From an uncultured Pelagibacteraceae bacterium (lineage in GTDB: Bacteria; Pseudomonadota; Alphaproteobacteria; Pelagibacterales; Pelagibacteraceae), in the NCBI GenBank assembly GCA_902582105.1, contig CACHQT010000004.1, forward strand, positions 1 to 61,779: a stretch of 61,779 nucleotides of DNA, given 5' to 3'. The notes beneath the pieces were generated by a model. That model was not told the origin of the DNA and made no database searches. It saw nothing but the letters and a program-made list of their open reading frames with translations. The translations under genes were made by a program, and so were the position numbers. Positions 13,188 through 24,149 of the stretch are shown here, in pieces (positions within the stretch are counted from its first letter, which is position 1; every line of letters begins with the position of its first letter).

Positions 13188-14585
13188 CTAAGAGTGTATT
13201 GCTCTTTTATCTACAGATAAAGCAGCCTCTTTTATAGCTTCAGAAAAAGTTGGGTGAGCGTGACAAGTTCGAGCTATATCCTCTGCGCTTGCTCCAAATT
13301 CCATAGCAATCCCTATTTCTGCAATCATTTCACCTGCGTGGGGTCCTATCATATGAGCGCCCAATATTTTATCTGTTTTATCATCCGCAAGGATTTTTAC
13401 AAAACCTTCGGGTACATCTATAGCTTTTGCTCTTGAATTGGCTAAAAAAGGAAACTTTCCTATTTTATACTTTTTGTTCATTTCTTTTAATTGTTCCTCT
13501 GTTTTTCCAACTGATGCAACTTCTGGAGATGTATAAATAACTCCTGGTATAACATCGTAATTAACATGTCCTGATTGTCCTGCAATTAATTCAGCAACTG
13601 CTATACCTTCTTCTTCAGCTTTATGCGCTAACATGGGCCCAGATATAACGTCTCCAATTGCGTAAATATTTTTTACGCTAGTTTCAAAATTTTTGTTAGT
13701 TTTTATACGTTTTTTATCATCTAAAATAATATTTATTTTTTCTAAATTTAAATTTTTTGTATTTGGTTTTCTTCCAATAGAAATTAGCACAGCATCACAA
13801 TTAAAATCAATTTTTTTTCCATCTTTACTGCTTGATGTAACTATAACTCCACTATCATTTTTTCTAATACTCTCTAGTTTGGTTTGTAAATGGAACTTCA
13901 TTCCCTGTTTTGTTAATATTTTCATAAACTCTTTTGAAATTTCTCTATCCATTCCTGGAGTGATATGATCTAGAGATTCTATTACATGCACCTCAGAACC
14001 AAATCTTAACCAAACAGAGCCCATTTCTAATCCAATATAACCTCCACCAACCACTAACATTTTTTTTGGTACTTTTTCTAAAGATAATGCACCTGTTGAA
14101 GATAAAATTTTTTTTTCATCAAATTCTGCACCTGGTAATGAAACTGGTTCAGAGCCTGTGCTTATAATTGTTTTTTCTGTTTCAATTATAATTTCTTTTT
14201 TTTCATCTTTTATTGAAATTTTTTTTGCAGTTTTAAAAGTTGCAGTACCTTTGTAATAAGAAACTTTATTTTTTTTAAACAGAAATTCTACTCCTTTAGT
14301 CAAAGTGTCTACTGCCTTATTTTTGTTTTTCATTATCTTTTCTAAATTAAGCTTAACTTGACCAACTTCTATCCCAAGTTTAGAAAAATTTTTCGTTTTT
14401 TCAAAATTTTCAGATAAGTTCAGCAAACTTTTGGATGGTATACATCCAATGTTTAGACATGTTCCACCTAATGCTCCTCTAGCATCTATGCAAGCTGTTT
14501 TAATACCTAATTGAGATAATCGTATTGCACAAACATAGCCTCCTGGACCCCCACCAATAACAACTGCTTGAAATTTTTCAGACAT
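13188..14585 (-). CDS. lpdA: Dihydrolipoyl dehydrogenase (E3)
   Basis: FAD enzyme that reoxidises dihydrolipoamide of 2-oxoglutarate dehydrogenase with NAD+, and may serve other lipoyl complexes. The FAD-binding VVIGGGPGGYVCAIR is at the N-terminus. The redox disulphide GGTCLNIGCIPSK has Cys43 and Cys48, the NAD site is VVGGGYIGLEMGS, and the active-site HAHPTFSEA sits near the C-terminus. Length 465 is normal. It directly abuts sucB, so it is the E3 of the sucA-sucB complex. Confidence 0.97.
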   Translation of the reverse strand: MSEKFQAVVIGGGPGGYVCAIRLSQLGIKTACIDARGALGGTCLNIGCIPSKSLLNLSENFEKTKNFSKLGIEVGQVKLNLEKIMKNKNKAVDTLTKGVEFLFKKNKVSYYKGTATFKTAKKISIKDEKKEIIIETEKTIISTGSEPVSLPGAEFDEKKILSSTGALSLEKVPKKMLVVGGGYIGLEMGSVWLRFGSEVHVIESLDHITPGMDREISKEFMKILTKQGMKFHLQTKLESIRKNDSGVIVTSSSKDGKKIDFNCDAVLISIGRKPNTKNLNLEKINIILDDKKRIKTNKNFETSVKNIYAIGDVISGPMLAHKAEEEGIAVAELIAGQSGHVNYDVIPGVIYTSPEVASVGKTEEQLKEMNKKYKIGKFPFLANSRAKAIDVPEGFVKILADDKTDKILGAHMIGPHAGEMIAEIGIAMEFGASAEDIARTCHAHPTFSEAIKEAALSVDKRAIHS

Positions 14586-15935
14586 TTAAATATTTAAAAA
14601 TAACCTTCTAGGATCTTCTAAATTCTCTTTTATAGTTTTTAAAAAAGATACCGAGTCTTTTCCATCTATTATTCGGTGATCATAAGATAAAGCTAAATAC
14701 ATCACAGGTCTAATTTTAATTTCACCATCTACTACAATTGGTCTATCAACAATATTATGCATACCTAATACTCCTGACTGAGGTAAATTTAGAATAGGGG
14801 TAGAAAGCATAGATCCATAAACTCCTCCATTGCTAATTGTAAAAGTTCCTCCCTGCAGATCTTCAATAGTTAGTTTTCCTTCTTTAGCTTTATCTGAAAG
14901 TTTTTTTATATTTTTTTCTATATCAGCAAAAGATAGTTCGTCTGCATTTCTTAAAACTGGAACAACAAGACCTTTTTCAGTGCCAACTGCAAAACTTATA
15001 TTATAATAATTTTTATAAACTATTTCATTATCTTCTATTTCAGCATTAACAGCTGGATAATTTTTTAAAGCAACTACAGAAGCTTTTACAAAAAAAGACA
15101 TAAATCCTAATTTAATCCCATATCTTCTTTGAAAATCATCCTGATTTTCTTTTCTCATTTCAACAATGTTTGTCATATCTACTTCATTAAATGTCGTAAG
15201 CAGAGCTGCATTTTCTTGGGCTTGTTTTAGTCTTTTTGCTATGGTTTGTCTTAATCTAGTCATTTTAATTCTTTCTTCATGACCATATTTAATTTTTCTC
15301 TCGGATGGACCAGGGTTCACTCCCATTAGGTCAATCAAGTCTTCTTTTAATATTCTTCCTTCTTTTCCTGACCCTTTAATTTTTTTTACATCAATTTTAT
15401 TTTCAGCAACTATTTTTCTTACAGCTGGAGATAAATTTTCATTGGCTTCGGTTTTTTCTTCAACCTCGTTTGTTAAAACTAAAGGTTTTTCCTCTATAGG
15501 ACTCTCTTGTTCTTGAGCTTCTAAAACTAAAGGTTTTTCCTCTACTGAACTCTCTGACTCAGCTGCTGTTTCTTGTTCTTCCTTTAATATTTTAATTTCT
15601 TTTTGTTCCTTTTTTTTTTCAATATCAATACTTACTATATTATTTTCTTCTTTATCTTCCGACTTATCTTTTAAATTATTTCCACTATGACCTTTTGAAT
15701 TTGAATTTATTAAACCCAATGTTGAGCCAACTTGGACTACATCGCCTTCACTAGCGCTAATTTTTCCTAAAACTCCATTAATTGGAGATGGAACTTCAAG
15801 GTTAACTTTGTCTGTTTCAAGTTCAACAATTGGTTCATCTGCCTCTATACTGTCTCCAGTATTTTTTAACCATTTAGCTACTGTTGCTTCAGTTATGCTT
15901 TCTCCTAGTGCTGGTACTACAATCTTTTCACTCAT
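14586..15935 (-). CDS. sucB: 2-oxoglutarate dehydrogenase E2 (dihydrolipoyl succinyltransferase)
   Basis: Core of the 2-oxoglutarate dehydrogenase complex; transfers the succinyl group from lipoate to CoA. A single lipoyl domain has the lipoyl lysine in ELETDKVNL at Lys43. An acidic linker (about 75-165) contains a 16-residue duplication. The subunit-binding domain ([15 protein letters not shown]) is near 168-182, and the catalytic domain ends with SYDHRIIDG around 420. Length 449 is a little above many SucB proteins because of the linker. It lies between sucA and lpdA. Confidence 0.96.
   Translation of the reverse strand: MSEKIVVPALGESITEATVAKWLKNTGDSIEADEPIVELETDKVNLEVPSPINGVLGKISASEGDVVQVGSTLGLINSNSKGHSGNNLKDKSEDKEENNIVSIDIEKKKEQKEIKILKEEQETAAESESSVEEKPLVLEAQEQESPIEEKPLVLTNEVEEKTEANENLSPAVRKIVAENKIDVKKIKGSGKEGRILKEDLIDLMGVNPGPSERKIKYGHEERIKMTRLRQTIAKRLKQAQENAALLTTFNEVDMTNIVEMRKENQDDFQRRYGIKLGFMSFFVKASVVALKNYPAVNAEIEDNEIVYKNYYNISFAVGTEKGLVVPVLRNADELSFADIEKNIKKLSDKAKEGKLTIEDLQGGTFTISNGGVYGSMLSTPILNLPQSGVLGMHNIVDRPIVVDGEIKIRPVMYLALSYDHRIIDGKDSVSFLKTIKENLEDPRRLFLNI
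15456..15551 (-). repeat. 48-bp tandem duplication inside the sucB linker
   Basis: Two adjacent 48-bp imperfect copies (15504-15551 and 15456-15503) encode [16 protein letters not shown] and [16 protein letters not shown]. The copies share the core EEKPLVL and lie in the flexible linker between the lipoyl and subunit-binding domains. The duplication preserves the frame and lengthens the arm that carries the lipoyl group. Confidence 0.75.
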
Positions 15936-15938
15936 TAT

Positions 15939-18812
15939 TTATTCAAATACTTGATCAATTATTGCTTTCTGTTGCGCTATATGTCTTTTAGCATAACCAG
16001 TAGCTGGAGATGCTGAAGGGTTTCTACCTATATACATGATTTCTTTATTTTTAGCGCCTATATACTTTAATGTCCATTGAATATAATCTCGCACTAAAAG
16101 CCATGCACCCATATTCTTTGGTTCTTCTTGGCACCAATAAAATTTTGCATTTTCGGCATATTTTGCAATCTCTTTAACCAAGGGTTTTACTGGAAATGGG
16201 TATAATTGTTCAATTCTAAAAATTATTACATCATCGATTTTCATCTTCTCTCTGGCCTGCAAAAGATCGAAGTATATTTTACCAGAACACAAAATAACTT
16301 TCTTAATTTTTTTACTTTTTTTTAATTTAATAAAACCTTTTTCTTTAGGATCTATAGCATGATCCCATAAAACTCTATGAAAAGAATTTTTTTTTCCAAA
16401 ATCTTCTAAATTTGATACACAGAGTTTATTTCTTAATAATGATTTTGGTGTCATAATAACTAGCGGTTTTCTAAAGTCCCTATGTATTTGACGTCTCAAA
16501 GCATGGAAGTAATTTGCAGGGGTTGTACAGTTCATTACTTGTAAATTATCCTGTGCACATAATTGTAAAAATCTTTCAAGTCTTCCTGATGAATGTTCTG
16601 GACCTTGGCCCTCGTATCCATGGGGTAGTAACATTACAAGTCCGCTTGCTCTAGACCATTTTCGTTCACCTGATGCAATAAATTGATCTATAATAACTTG
16701 AGCCCCATTTACAAAATCTCCAAATTGTGCCTCCCAAATTGTTAGTGTACTTGGTTCGACTAAACTATATCCATATTCAAATCCTAAAACTGCAAGCTCT
16801 GATAAAAAGCTATCAACAGCTTCAAAACTTTTTTGTTTATTTGAAATATTATTTAAAGGTATAAAACGAGAGTTATCTATTTGATTTCTCAAAACAGAAT
16901 GTCTTTGACTAAACGTTCCTCTTCCAGAATCTTGGCCAACAAGCCTTACAGGAAACCCTTCTTCAAGTAGAGTACCAAACGCTAATGCTTCAGCAGAAGA
17001 CCAGTCTATACCTTTTTTATTAATAACTGATTGTTTTCTTAGTTCTAAAACTTTAGAAATTGTTTTATGAATGTTAATTGTTGAGGGAATAGTATTTATT
17101 TGATCAGAAATTTTTTGAATTTTTGATAAATCTACACCACTTTTTCCTCTTTTATCTTTTCCTTTTTCCGGTTTGTATCTTGACCACGTTCCCTCATACC
17201 ACTCTATTTTAGGTTTATAGTCTTTGGCAGTTTTATACTGCTCTTCTAGAAGATTTTTAAAATCATTTTTCATTTTATCAAATTCATCTGCATTTATGGT
17301 CCCCTCTCTAATCAATCTATTTCCATAAACATTTAATGTAGTAGGGTGCTGCCTAATTTTTTTGTACATTAAAGGTTGAGTGAATGAAGGCTCGTCTCCT
17401 TCATTGTGGCCAAATCTTCTATAACAAATCATATCTAGAACTACATCTTTATTAAATTTTTGCCTAAACTCTATAGCAATTTTTGCACAGTGAGTTACTG
17501 ACTCTGGATCATCGCCGTTACAATGTAAAATTGGAGCATCGACAACTTTACCTAAATCAGAAGGGTAAGGGCTTGATCTTGCAAATCTAGGGCTTGTTGT
17601 AAAACCAATTTGATTATTTACAATTATATGAATTGTTCCTCCGGTATTGTGACCAGGCAACCCAGACATAGCAAAGCACTCTGCTACTACACCTTGTCCT
17701 GCGAAAGCAGCATCGCCATGAATTAATATTGGTATTACTTTGTTTCTTTTTGTGTCTCTATGAAAAAATTGCTTTGCTCTTGTTTGTCCTAAAACAACAG
17801 GATCTACAGCTTCTAAATGCGAAGGGTTATCAGTCAAACTTACATGAACTGAGTTACCATCAAACTCTCTATTTGATGAAGCTCCTAAATGATATTTAAC
17901 ATCACCAGCTGAGTCCTCTTGATTACTAGAAATTTCTCCTGCAAATTCATTAAAAATTCTTTTATAAGACTTTTGTAACACATTTGCTAGGACATTCAGC
18001 CTGCCCCTATGTGGCATACCAATTTTAATTTCTTTAACTCCAAGCTGACCGCCTCTTTTAATTATTTGTTCCATCGCAGGAATTAAAGACTCAGCACCAT
18101 CTAATCCAAATCTTTTTGTTCCAACATATTTTTTTGCTAAGAACTTTTCAAATCCTTCTGCTTGAATAATTTTGTTTAGTATTGCCTTTTTACCAGTATC
18201 TGTAAACTTAATTTGATTTTCTCCTTTTTCCATTCTATTTCTAAACCAAACTTTTTCAACTGGGTCAGATATATGCATATATTCAACACCAATTGTTGAA
18301 CAATAAATTTTTTTTAAATTAGAAATTATTTCATTAACTGTTGAATAGCCTTTTTCCATATAAGAATGTAGAAAAATTTTTTTATCATAATCTTCTTTAT
18401 TAAATCCATGATCTGATGGATGTAGTTCATGAAGATATTTTCTTTCCATCATTCCAAGTGGATCTAGATTAGCAATTAAGTGGCCTCTAATTCTATATGC
18501 TCGTATTAAAGCTATTGCTCTTATTGAATCTGCTTTATCTTTTTCAATTTCTTCATTATTAAAATAGCTCTTATTTTTTATAATTTTTTTGTCTAAATTT
18601 ATTTTTTTTCTATTTCTCTTCCAGCTAGGTCCTTCTATTTCTTTTATAATTAAATCGAAATCATCTCCCAAAGTTTCAAAATAACTTTTCCAACTTTCAG
18701 GGAGATTTGGATCTTTTTCAATAAATTTTTGATACATGTCCTCAATAAAAGCGCTATTAGATTTGCTTAAAAATGAAGTTTGTTCAAAATCTATATTTTT
18801 TGAAGAGGACAT
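15939..18812 (-). CDS. sucA: 2-oxoglutarate dehydrogenase E1
   Basis: Thiamine-diphosphate-dependent decarboxylase of the 2-oxoglutarate dehydrogenase complex. Visible features are the N-terminal E2-binding region (FLSKSNSAFIEDMYQKF), IRAYRIRGHLIANLDPLG, the substrate/ThDP region GMPHRGRLNVLAN, the ThDP-Mg site HGDAAFAGQGVV with IVNNQIGFTT, and the C-terminal GQDSGRGTFSQRH. The length of 957 is typical. It follows sucD with a 39-bp gap that holds a good sigma70-like promoter, so it may have its own transcript start. Confidence 0.97.
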   Translation of the reverse strand: MSSSKNIDFEQTSFLSKSNSAFIEDMYQKFIEKDPNLPESWKSYFETLGDDFDLIIKEIEGPSWKRNRKKINLDKKIIKNKSYFNNEEIEKDKADSIRAIALIRAYRIRGHLIANLDPLGMMERKYLHELHPSDHGFNKEDYDKKIFLHSYMEKGYSTVNEIISNLKKIYCSTIGVEYMHISDPVEKVWFRNRMEKGENQIKFTDTGKKAILNKIIQAEGFEKFLAKKYVGTKRFGLDGAESLIPAMEQIIKRGGQLGVKEIKIGMPHRGRLNVLANVLQKSYKRIFNEFAGEISSNQEDSAGDVKYHLGASSNREFDGNSVHVSLTDNPSHLEAVDPVVLGQTRAKQFFHRDTKRNKVIPILIHGDAAFAGQGVVAECFAMSGLPGHNTGGTIHIIVNNQIGFTTSPRFARSSPYPSDLGKVVDAPILHCNGDDPESVTHCAKIAIEFRQKFNKDVVLDMICYRRFGHNEGDEPSFTQPLMYKKIRQHPTTLNVYGNRLIREGTINADEFDKMKNDFKNLLEEQYKTAKDYKPKIEWYEGTWSRYKPEKGKDKRGKSGVDLSKIQKISDQINTIPSTINIHKTISKVLELRKQSVINKKGIDWSSAEALAFGTLLEEGFPVRLVGQDSGRGTFSQRHSVLRNQIDNSRFIPLNNISNKQKSFEAVDSFLSELAVLGFEYGYSLVEPSTLTIWEAQFGDFVNGAQVIIDQFIASGERKWSRASGLVMLLPHGYEGQGPEHSSGRLERFLQLCAQDNLQVMNCTTPANYFHALRRQIHRDFRKPLVIMTPKSLLRNKLCVSNLEDFGKKNSFHRVLWDHAIDPKEKGFIKLKKSKKIKKVILCSGKIYFDLLQAREKMKIDDVIIFRIEQLYPFPVKPLVKEIAKYAENAKFYWCQEEPKNMGAWLLVRDYIQWTLKYIGAKNKEIMYIGRNPSASPATGYAKRHIAQQKAIIDQVFE

Positions 18813-18827
18813 TAATTTATTAATGTT

Positions 18828-18855
18828 ATTATATTATCTGAAAATAGTTTTTCAA
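18828..18855 (-). promoter_or_regulatory. Putative sigma70-type promoter for sucA
   Basis: On the minus strand TTGAAA (18855-18850) and a perfect TATAAT (18833-18828) are separated by 16 bases. The -35 box overlaps the TGA stop of sucD. The predicted start would leave a leader of only about 10 bases before the sucA ATG at 18812. In AT-rich DNA a perfect -10 is not rare, so confidence is moderate. Confidence 0.5.
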
Positions 18856-19727
18856 TTAGACAATTTATTTAATAATGTTTTGCCTATTTCTGCAGGTGAT
18901 TTTGCGATAGTAATTCCACATTCCTTCATCTTTTTTATTTTATCTTGTGCCGTTCCTTTGCCTCCTGAGATAATAGCTCCAGCATGACCCATTCGTCTAC
19001 CTGGTGGAGCAGTGACTCCAGCAATAAAACCAACAATTGGTTTTTTAACTTTGTGGTTTTTTAAAAATTCAGAAGCTTCCTCCTCTGATGTTCCGCCTAT
19101 TTCTCCGATCATCAAAATTGATTTAGTTTCATCATCTTTTAGAAATAAATCCAAACAATCTATAAAACTTGTTCCGTTTATTGGATCTCCACCGATCCCA
19201 ATACATGATGATTGGCCTAACCCATTTTCTGTAGTCTGTGCAACCGCTTCATAAGTTAAAGTACCAGATCTTGACACAATTCCCACTGTACCTTTCTTAT
19301 GAATAATACCAGGCATAATTCCAATTTTACATTCACCAGGAGTAATTATTCCAGGGCAATTAGGTCCTATTAACCTACTTTTTGAATTCTTTAATTTTAA
19401 CTTAACTTTAAGCATATCTTGCACGGGTATACCCTCAGTTACACAAACTATAATTTCAATAGAAGATTCAATTGCCTCAATTATAGCTGATGCAGCAAAT
19501 TTTGCCGGAACATAAATCATGCTTGCATTAGCACCAGTTTCTTTTTTTGCTTCTTCAACAGTATTAAAAACGGGCCGATCAAGATGTGTTTGTCCTCCTT
19601 TTTTTGGAGTAACACCACCTACCAAATTTGTTCCATATTTAATTGCTTGTTCGGAATGAAATGTGCCATGAGATCCTGTAAAACCTTGGCAAATTACTTT
19701 TGTATTTTTATCAACTAATATTGACAT
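18852..19727 (-). CDS. sucD: Succinyl-CoA synthetase alpha subunit
   Basis: Together with SucC it converts succinyl-CoA to succinate with substrate-level phosphorylation. The CoA-binding Rossmann segment [17 protein letters not shown] is at the N-terminus. [20 protein letters not shown] and the phosphohistidine motif [14 protein letters not shown] near residue 247 are intact. Length 291 is normal. It begins one base after the sucC stop, and its own stop overlaps the predicted sucA promoter. Confidence 0.97.
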   Translation of the reverse strand: MSILVDKNTKVICQGFTGSHGTFHSEQAIKYGTNLVGGVTPKKGGQTHLDRPVFNTVEEAKKETGANASMIYVPAKFAASAIIEAIESSIEIIVCVTEGIPVQDMLKVKLKLKNSKSRLIGPNCPGIITPGECKIGIMPGIIHKKGTVGIVSRSGTLTYEAVAQTTENGLGQSSCIGIGGDPINGTSFIDCLDLFLKDDETKSILMIGEIGGTSEEEASEFLKNHKVKKPIVGFIAGVTAPPGRRMGHAGAIISGGKGTAQDKIKKMKECGITIAKSPAEIGKTLLNKLSN

Positions 19728-19728
19728 G

Positions 19729-20889
19729 TTACTTTATAGCTTCCACAATTTTTTTTGCTGCATCATCTAAATTTTCAGCTGAAATTAACTTTAATCCTGA
19801 ACTATCTAATATTTTTTTTCCTTCTTTAAAATTTGTTCCTGCTAATCTGACTACTAAAGGAACATTAATATGCATATCTTTTGCTGCATTCACAACTCCT
19901 TCTGCAAGTACATCACATCTCATAATTCCTCCAAAAATATTTATTAAAATTCCTTTAACATTTTTATCCGAAAGAATTAATTTAAGCGCTTCTGTAACTT
20001 TTTCTTTAGAAGCGCCACCTCCAACATCCAAAAAATTAGCAGGTTCTTTTCCATATAGTTTTATAATATCCATTGTAGCCATAGCTAAACCAGCACCATT
20101 AACCATACATCCTATGCTTCCATCTAATTTAATATAAGATAAATCATGTTTGCTTGCTTCTATTTCAATTGGATCTTCTTCACTTAAGTCTCTAAGTTCA
20201 GCTATCTCAGGATGTTTAAACAAAGCATTATCGTCAAAATTAACTTTTGCATCTAAACAAATTATATTGCTCTCTTTAGTCAAAATTAATGGATTAATTT
20301 CAACCATACTTGCATCGGTACTTACAAACATTTTGTAGATTGCTTTTATTAAATTTTTTGCTTGTTCATGCACTTTCTTTTCTAAAGAAAAGATTTTTAT
20401 TATATTTTCACAATCTTCATTTAAAATTTCTTTGGAATAATTGATTTTTGTAGTAATAATTTTTTCTGGATTGTTTTTTGCTACCTCTTCTATATCTACT
20501 CCTCCTTGATCACTTGAAATAAATGCAATTTTTGAGCTAGCTCTATCAACTAAACAAGATAAATAAAATTCTTTTTCTATATTGGAAGATTCCTCAACAT
20601 ATAGTCTTCTAACCACTTTGCCTTCTTGGCCTGTTTGATGAGTAATGAGTTTTTTACCCATCATTTCTTTTGATGCTTTTTTTAATTCTTCAATACTATC
20701 AAGTATTTTTACGCCACCAGCTTTACCTCTGCCTCCCGCATGAATTTGTGCTTTTAAAATATATTTATTAGTTTTTAATGATTTTGATTTTTCAATTAAT
20801 TCTTCAACTGTTAATCCAAAAACTCCATTTGGCACAGGTACTCCATATTTTTTTAAGATTTGTTTCGCTTGGTGTTCGTGAATATTCAT
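19729..20889 (-). CDS. sucC: Succinyl-CoA synthetase beta subunit
   Basis: ATP-grasp subunit of succinyl-CoA synthetase. N-terminal [20 protein letters not shown] and [16 protein letters not shown] are the classic SucC signatures. [19 protein letters not shown] and [15 protein letters not shown] mark the C-terminal half. Length 386 is normal. Its ATG overlaps the mdh stop by one base, linking the malate and succinyl-CoA steps in one operon. Confidence 0.97.
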   Translation of the reverse strand: MNIHEHQAKQILKKYGVPVPNGVFGLTVEELIEKSKSLKTNKYILKAQIHAGGRGKAGGVKILDSIEELKKASKEMMGKKLITHQTGQEGKVVRRLYVEESSNIEKEFYLSCLVDRASSKIAFISSDQGGVDIEEVAKNNPEKIITTKINYSKEILNEDCENIIKIFSLEKKVHEQAKNLIKAIYKMFVSTDASMVEINPLILTKESNIICLDAKVNFDDNALFKHPEIAELRDLSEEDPIEIEASKHDLSYIKLDGSIGCMVNGAGLAMATMDIIKLYGKEPANFLDVGGGASKEKVTEALKLILSDKNVKGILINIFGGIMRCDVLAEGVVNAAKDMHINVPLVVRLAGTNFKEGKKILDSSGLKLISAENLDDAAKKIVEAIK

Positions 20890-21851
20890 TACTTAGAGAG
20901 ATCTGGATCTATTTTAGATGCAGCTTCCCATAATTTTTTAACAGCCTCAATTGAATTAACAAACTCTTTTTTTTCTTTATCATCTAGATTTATTTCTTCA
21001 ATTTTTTCTACCCCTGATTTTCCAATGATGACAGGTACTCCTGCATAAATATTTTTAACACCATATTCGCCATTAAGATAAGCAGCGCAGGGTAATAGTT
21101 TTTTTTCATCTTTTAAATACGCTTCAGCCATCTGAACCCCTGATGCTGCTGGTGCATAAAATGCAGAACCTTTTTCTAAATATTTAACAATCTCTGCACC
21201 TCCATCTCTAGTTCTTTGATTTATTTCTTCTAATCTCTCTAGTGATAATTTTCCTTCTTTCACTAAATCTAACAAAGATTTTCCTGAAACCTTTGTAAAC
21301 CTTGGTAGCGGAACCATTGTGTCTCCATGACCTCCCATTACCATTGCTTCGATTTCTTTCACTGGAACTTTTAACTCTTGCGATAAAAATAATTTAAATC
21401 TTGAACTATCTAAAATTCCTGCCATTCCAACTACTTTATTTGTAGGTAAATTTGAATATTTTTGAAAAGCCATCACCATTACATCTAATGGATTTGTAAT
21501 ACATATAACAAAAGCATCTGCAGCATGTTTTTTTATTCCTTCAGCGACTTGCTTAATAATTTTTAAATTAATACCCAAAAGGTCATCTCTGCTCATGCCA
21601 GGTTTTCTAGGAACTCCAGCAGTAATAATTATTGCGTCTGAATTTTTTATATCTTCATATTTATCAGTCCCGGAAAAACTAACATTAAATCCATCTACAG
21701 ATGATGACTGCGCAATATCCAAAGCTTTGCCTTTAGCAATTCCACTAGCAACATCAAAAAGGACAACTTCTGAGGCTGTTTCTTTTAAACCAATTAAGTG
21801 CGCTAACGTTCCACCAATTTGACCTGCTCCAATTAAAGATATTTTTTTCAT
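20889..21851 (-). CDS. mdh: Malate dehydrogenase
   Basis: NAD-dependent malate to oxaloacetate interconversion. The LDH-like MDH family is shown by [18 protein letters not shown] at the N-terminus, [22 protein letters not shown] and the catalytic-histidine motif [12 protein letters not shown]. Length 320 is standard for this type. The arginine of the substrate loop is in [10 protein letters not shown]. It lies between mmsA and sucC in the TCA run. Confidence 0.97.
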   Translation of the reverse strand: MKKISLIGAGQIGGTLAHLIGLKETASEVVLFDVASGIAKGKALDIAQSSSVDGFNVSFSGTDKYEDIKNSDAIIITAGVPRKPGMSRDDLLGINLKIIKQVAEGIKKHAADAFVICITNPLDVMVMAFQKYSNLPTNKVVGMAGILDSSRFKLFLSQELKVPVKEIEAMVMGGHGDTMVPLPRFTKVSGKSLLDLVKEGKLSLERLEEINQRTRDGGAEIVKYLEKGSAFYAPAASGVQMAEAYLKDEKKLLPCAAYLNGEYGVKNIYAGVPVIIGKSGVEKIEEINLDDKEKKEFVNSIEAVKKLWEAASKIDPDLSK

Positions 21852-21857
21852 AATTTT

Positions 21858-23351
21858 TTATTTCATAGTTGGCATTACAAACTCTGCATTTGATCTTATT
21901 CCAGAAGGCCACCTTGATGTTACAGTTTTAAGTTTAGTATAAAATCTTACCCCTTCAAGTCCATGCATTGCACTATCACCAAATAATGATCTTTTCCAAC
22001 CTCCAAAACTATGAAATGCCATTGGAACAGGTATTGGTACATTTATACCAACCATACCTACTTGAATTTTGCTAGCAAATGTTCTTCCTGCGTCTCCATC
22101 TCTAGTGTAAATACTTACTCCATTACCATACTCATGCTCATTAATTAGTTTTGTAGCCTCTTCAAAAGTTTTTACTCTCACAACTGACAATACAGGACCA
22201 AATATTTCCTCTTTATAAATTCTCATATCTCTTTTAACATTATCAAACAGGCAACCACCTATAAAAAAACCATTTTCATAACCTTGAAGTTTTAAATTTC
22301 TTCCATCAACAACTAGATTAGCTCCTTCTTTTACACCCAGATCTACATATCCTTTTACTTTTTCTAAGTGTTCTTTTGTTACCAGTGGTCCCATCTCCGA
22401 ATTTTTATCCATACCCGGTCCAACTTTTAATAACTCCACTTTTTTTGATAGGCGAGAAACAAGTTCATCCCCAATATTTCCTACGGCTACTGCAACAGAT
22501 TGTGCCATACATCTTTCGCCAGCCGATCCATATGCTGCTCCCATCAATCCATTAACCGCACCATCAATGTCGCAATCGGGCATAACAACTAAATGATTTT
22601 TTGCCCCTCCTAAAGCTTGAACTCTCTTCTCATTCTTTGCTGAATTTTCATAAATATATTTTGCAATATTTGTTGAACCAACAAAACTTATAGCTTGAAT
22701 TTCTTTATTTTCTAAAATTGCATCTACAGCTTCCTTATCTCCATTAACAACATTAAACACTCCATCTGGGAGACCTGCTTCTTTAAGCAGTTTAGCCAAT
22801 TTTATTGAACAAGACGGATCCTTTTCTGAAGGTTTTAAAATAAAAGTGTTTCCACATGCAATTGCAATAGGAAACATCCACATTGGTACCATAGCTGGAA
22901 AATTAAACGGAGTTATTCCCGCAACAACTCCTAATGGTTGACGCATGGACCAACTATCAACATTTGTACCAACATTTTCTGAAAATTCTCCCTTAAGAAC
23001 TTGTGGAATGCCGCATGCAAATTCGACAACTTCTAATCCCCTTGTTAGAGATCCTTTTGCATCTTCATAAACTTTTCCATGCTCAGATACTATCAGCTCG
23101 GTAAGCTCCTCTGAGTTTTTCTCTATTAATTCTTTAAATTTAAACATAACCCTAGCTCTTTGAAGCGCTGGTTTTAAAGACCATGACTCAAATGCTTTTT
23201 TTGCAATATCAACTGCTTTATTTAGATCAGATTTGTTAGCTAATAATACGTCGGATTCTTGTTCCCCTGTGGCAGGATTAAAAACTTTACCTTTTTTATT
23301 TGATGAACCTAAGAATAGTTCACCACCAACAAAATGCTGTATTAAATTCAT
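21858..23351 (-). CDS. mmsA: Methylmalonate-semialdehyde dehydrogenase (CoA-acylating)
   Basis: ALDH-superfamily enzyme. The MmsA family converts methylmalonate semialdehyde to propionyl-CoA, and malonate semialdehyde to acetyl-CoA, with NAD and CoA. MmsA-specific signatures are the N-terminal HFVGGE, ITPFNFPAMVPMWMFP, FVGSTNIAKYIYE, the active-site cysteine in GSAGERCMAQS and the end GVRFYTKLKTVTSRWP. Length 497 is normal. Its position between sdhB and mdh suggests feeding of C3/C4 semialdehydes into central metabolism; other small aldehydes as substrates are possible but not shown. Confidence 0.93.
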   Translation of the reverse strand: MNLIQHFVGGELFLGSSNKKGKVFNPATGEQESDVLLANKSDLNKAVDIAKKAFESWSLKPALQRARVMFKFKELIEKNSEELTELIVSEHGKVYEDAKGSLTRGLEVVEFACGIPQVLKGEFSENVGTNVDSWSMRQPLGVVAGITPFNFPAMVPMWMFPIAIACGNTFILKPSEKDPSCSIKLAKLLKEAGLPDGVFNVVNGDKEAVDAILENKEIQAISFVGSTNIAKYIYENSAKNEKRVQALGGAKNHLVVMPDCDIDGAVNGLMGAAYGSAGERCMAQSVAVAVGNIGDELVSRLSKKVELLKVGPGMDKNSEMGPLVTKEHLEKVKGYVDLGVKEGANLVVDGRNLKLQGYENGFFIGGCLFDNVKRDMRIYKEEIFGPVLSVVRVKTFEEATKLINEHEYGNGVSIYTRDGDAGRTFASKIQVGMVGINVPIPVPMAFHSFGGWKRSLFGDSAMHGLEGVRFYTKLKTVTSRWPSGIRSNAEFVMPTMK

Positions 23352-23375
23352 GGCTAAAATTATTTAAATAAGTAA

Positions 23376-24149
23376 TCAGCTTGTTGCAAGCATTTTTTTT
23401 ATAGATGCAATTGCTTTTGCTGGATTTAATCCTTTTGGACAAGCATTAGTACAATTCATAATGGTATGGCATCTATAAAGTTTTAATTCATCTGCAACTT
23501 TTTTTAACCTTTCTTTTCTTTCTTCATCTCTGCTATCAATTATCCATCTATAGGCTTGTAGCAAAACTGCAGGTCCAAGATACTTGTCTCCATTCCACCA
23601 ATAACTTGGGCATGAAGTAGAGCAGCAAGCACACATTATACATTCGTACAGACCATCTAATTTAGATCTATCTTCTATTGACTGAATATTCTCCTTTGCA
23701 TCATCTTTTTTTGAATTTTTTAACCATGGTTCTACAGACGCATATTGCTTATACAATGTGCTCAAATCCCCGATTAAATCTTTTTGAACTTTTAGATGGG
23801 GTAAGGGATAAATATTTATATCTCCCTTTATTTCTTTATGTGGTTTTGTACAAGCTAAACCATTTTTTCCATCCATATTCATTGCACATGAACCACAAAC
23901 TCCATGAGCGCATGATCTTCTATACGCAATCGATGGATCAATTTCATTTTTAATTTTATTTAATAAATCTAATACTTTTGAAGGACAATTATCCATGTCT
24001 ACTTCGTAAGTATCTATTCGAGGTTTATCACCTGTAGAAGGATCCCATCTATAAATATTAACTTTTCGAATATTTTTTGAGCCAGTATTATCTTTATAAT
24101 ATTTACCCTTTTGAACTTTCGAGTTTTGGGGTAAATTTATTTGGACCAT
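23376..24149 (-). CDS. sdhB: Succinate dehydrogenase iron-sulfur subunit
   Basis: Carries electrons from FAD to quinone through three iron-sulfur clusters. The [2Fe-2S] ligands are Cys80, Cys85, Cys88 and Cys100 ([10 protein letters not shown] and GLAC). The C-terminal ferredoxin-like domain has [17 protein letters not shown] and [17 protein letters not shown] for the 4Fe and 3Fe clusters. The PSYWWN and CHTI residues also build the quinone pocket and are intact. Length 257 is normal. It abuts sdhA. Confidence 0.97.
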   Translation of the reverse strand: MVQINLPQNSKVQKGKYYKDNTGSKNIRKVNIYRWDPSTGDKPRIDTYEVDMDNCPSKVLDLLNKIKNEIDPSIAYRRSCAHGVCGSCAMNMDGKNGLACTKPHKEIKGDINIYPLPHLKVQKDLIGDLSTLYKQYASVEPWLKNSKKDDAKENIQSIEDRSKLDGLYECIMCACCSTSCPSYWWNGDKYLGPAVLLQAYRWIIDSRDEERKERLKKVADELKLYRCHTIMNCTNACPKGLNPAKAIASIKKMLATS

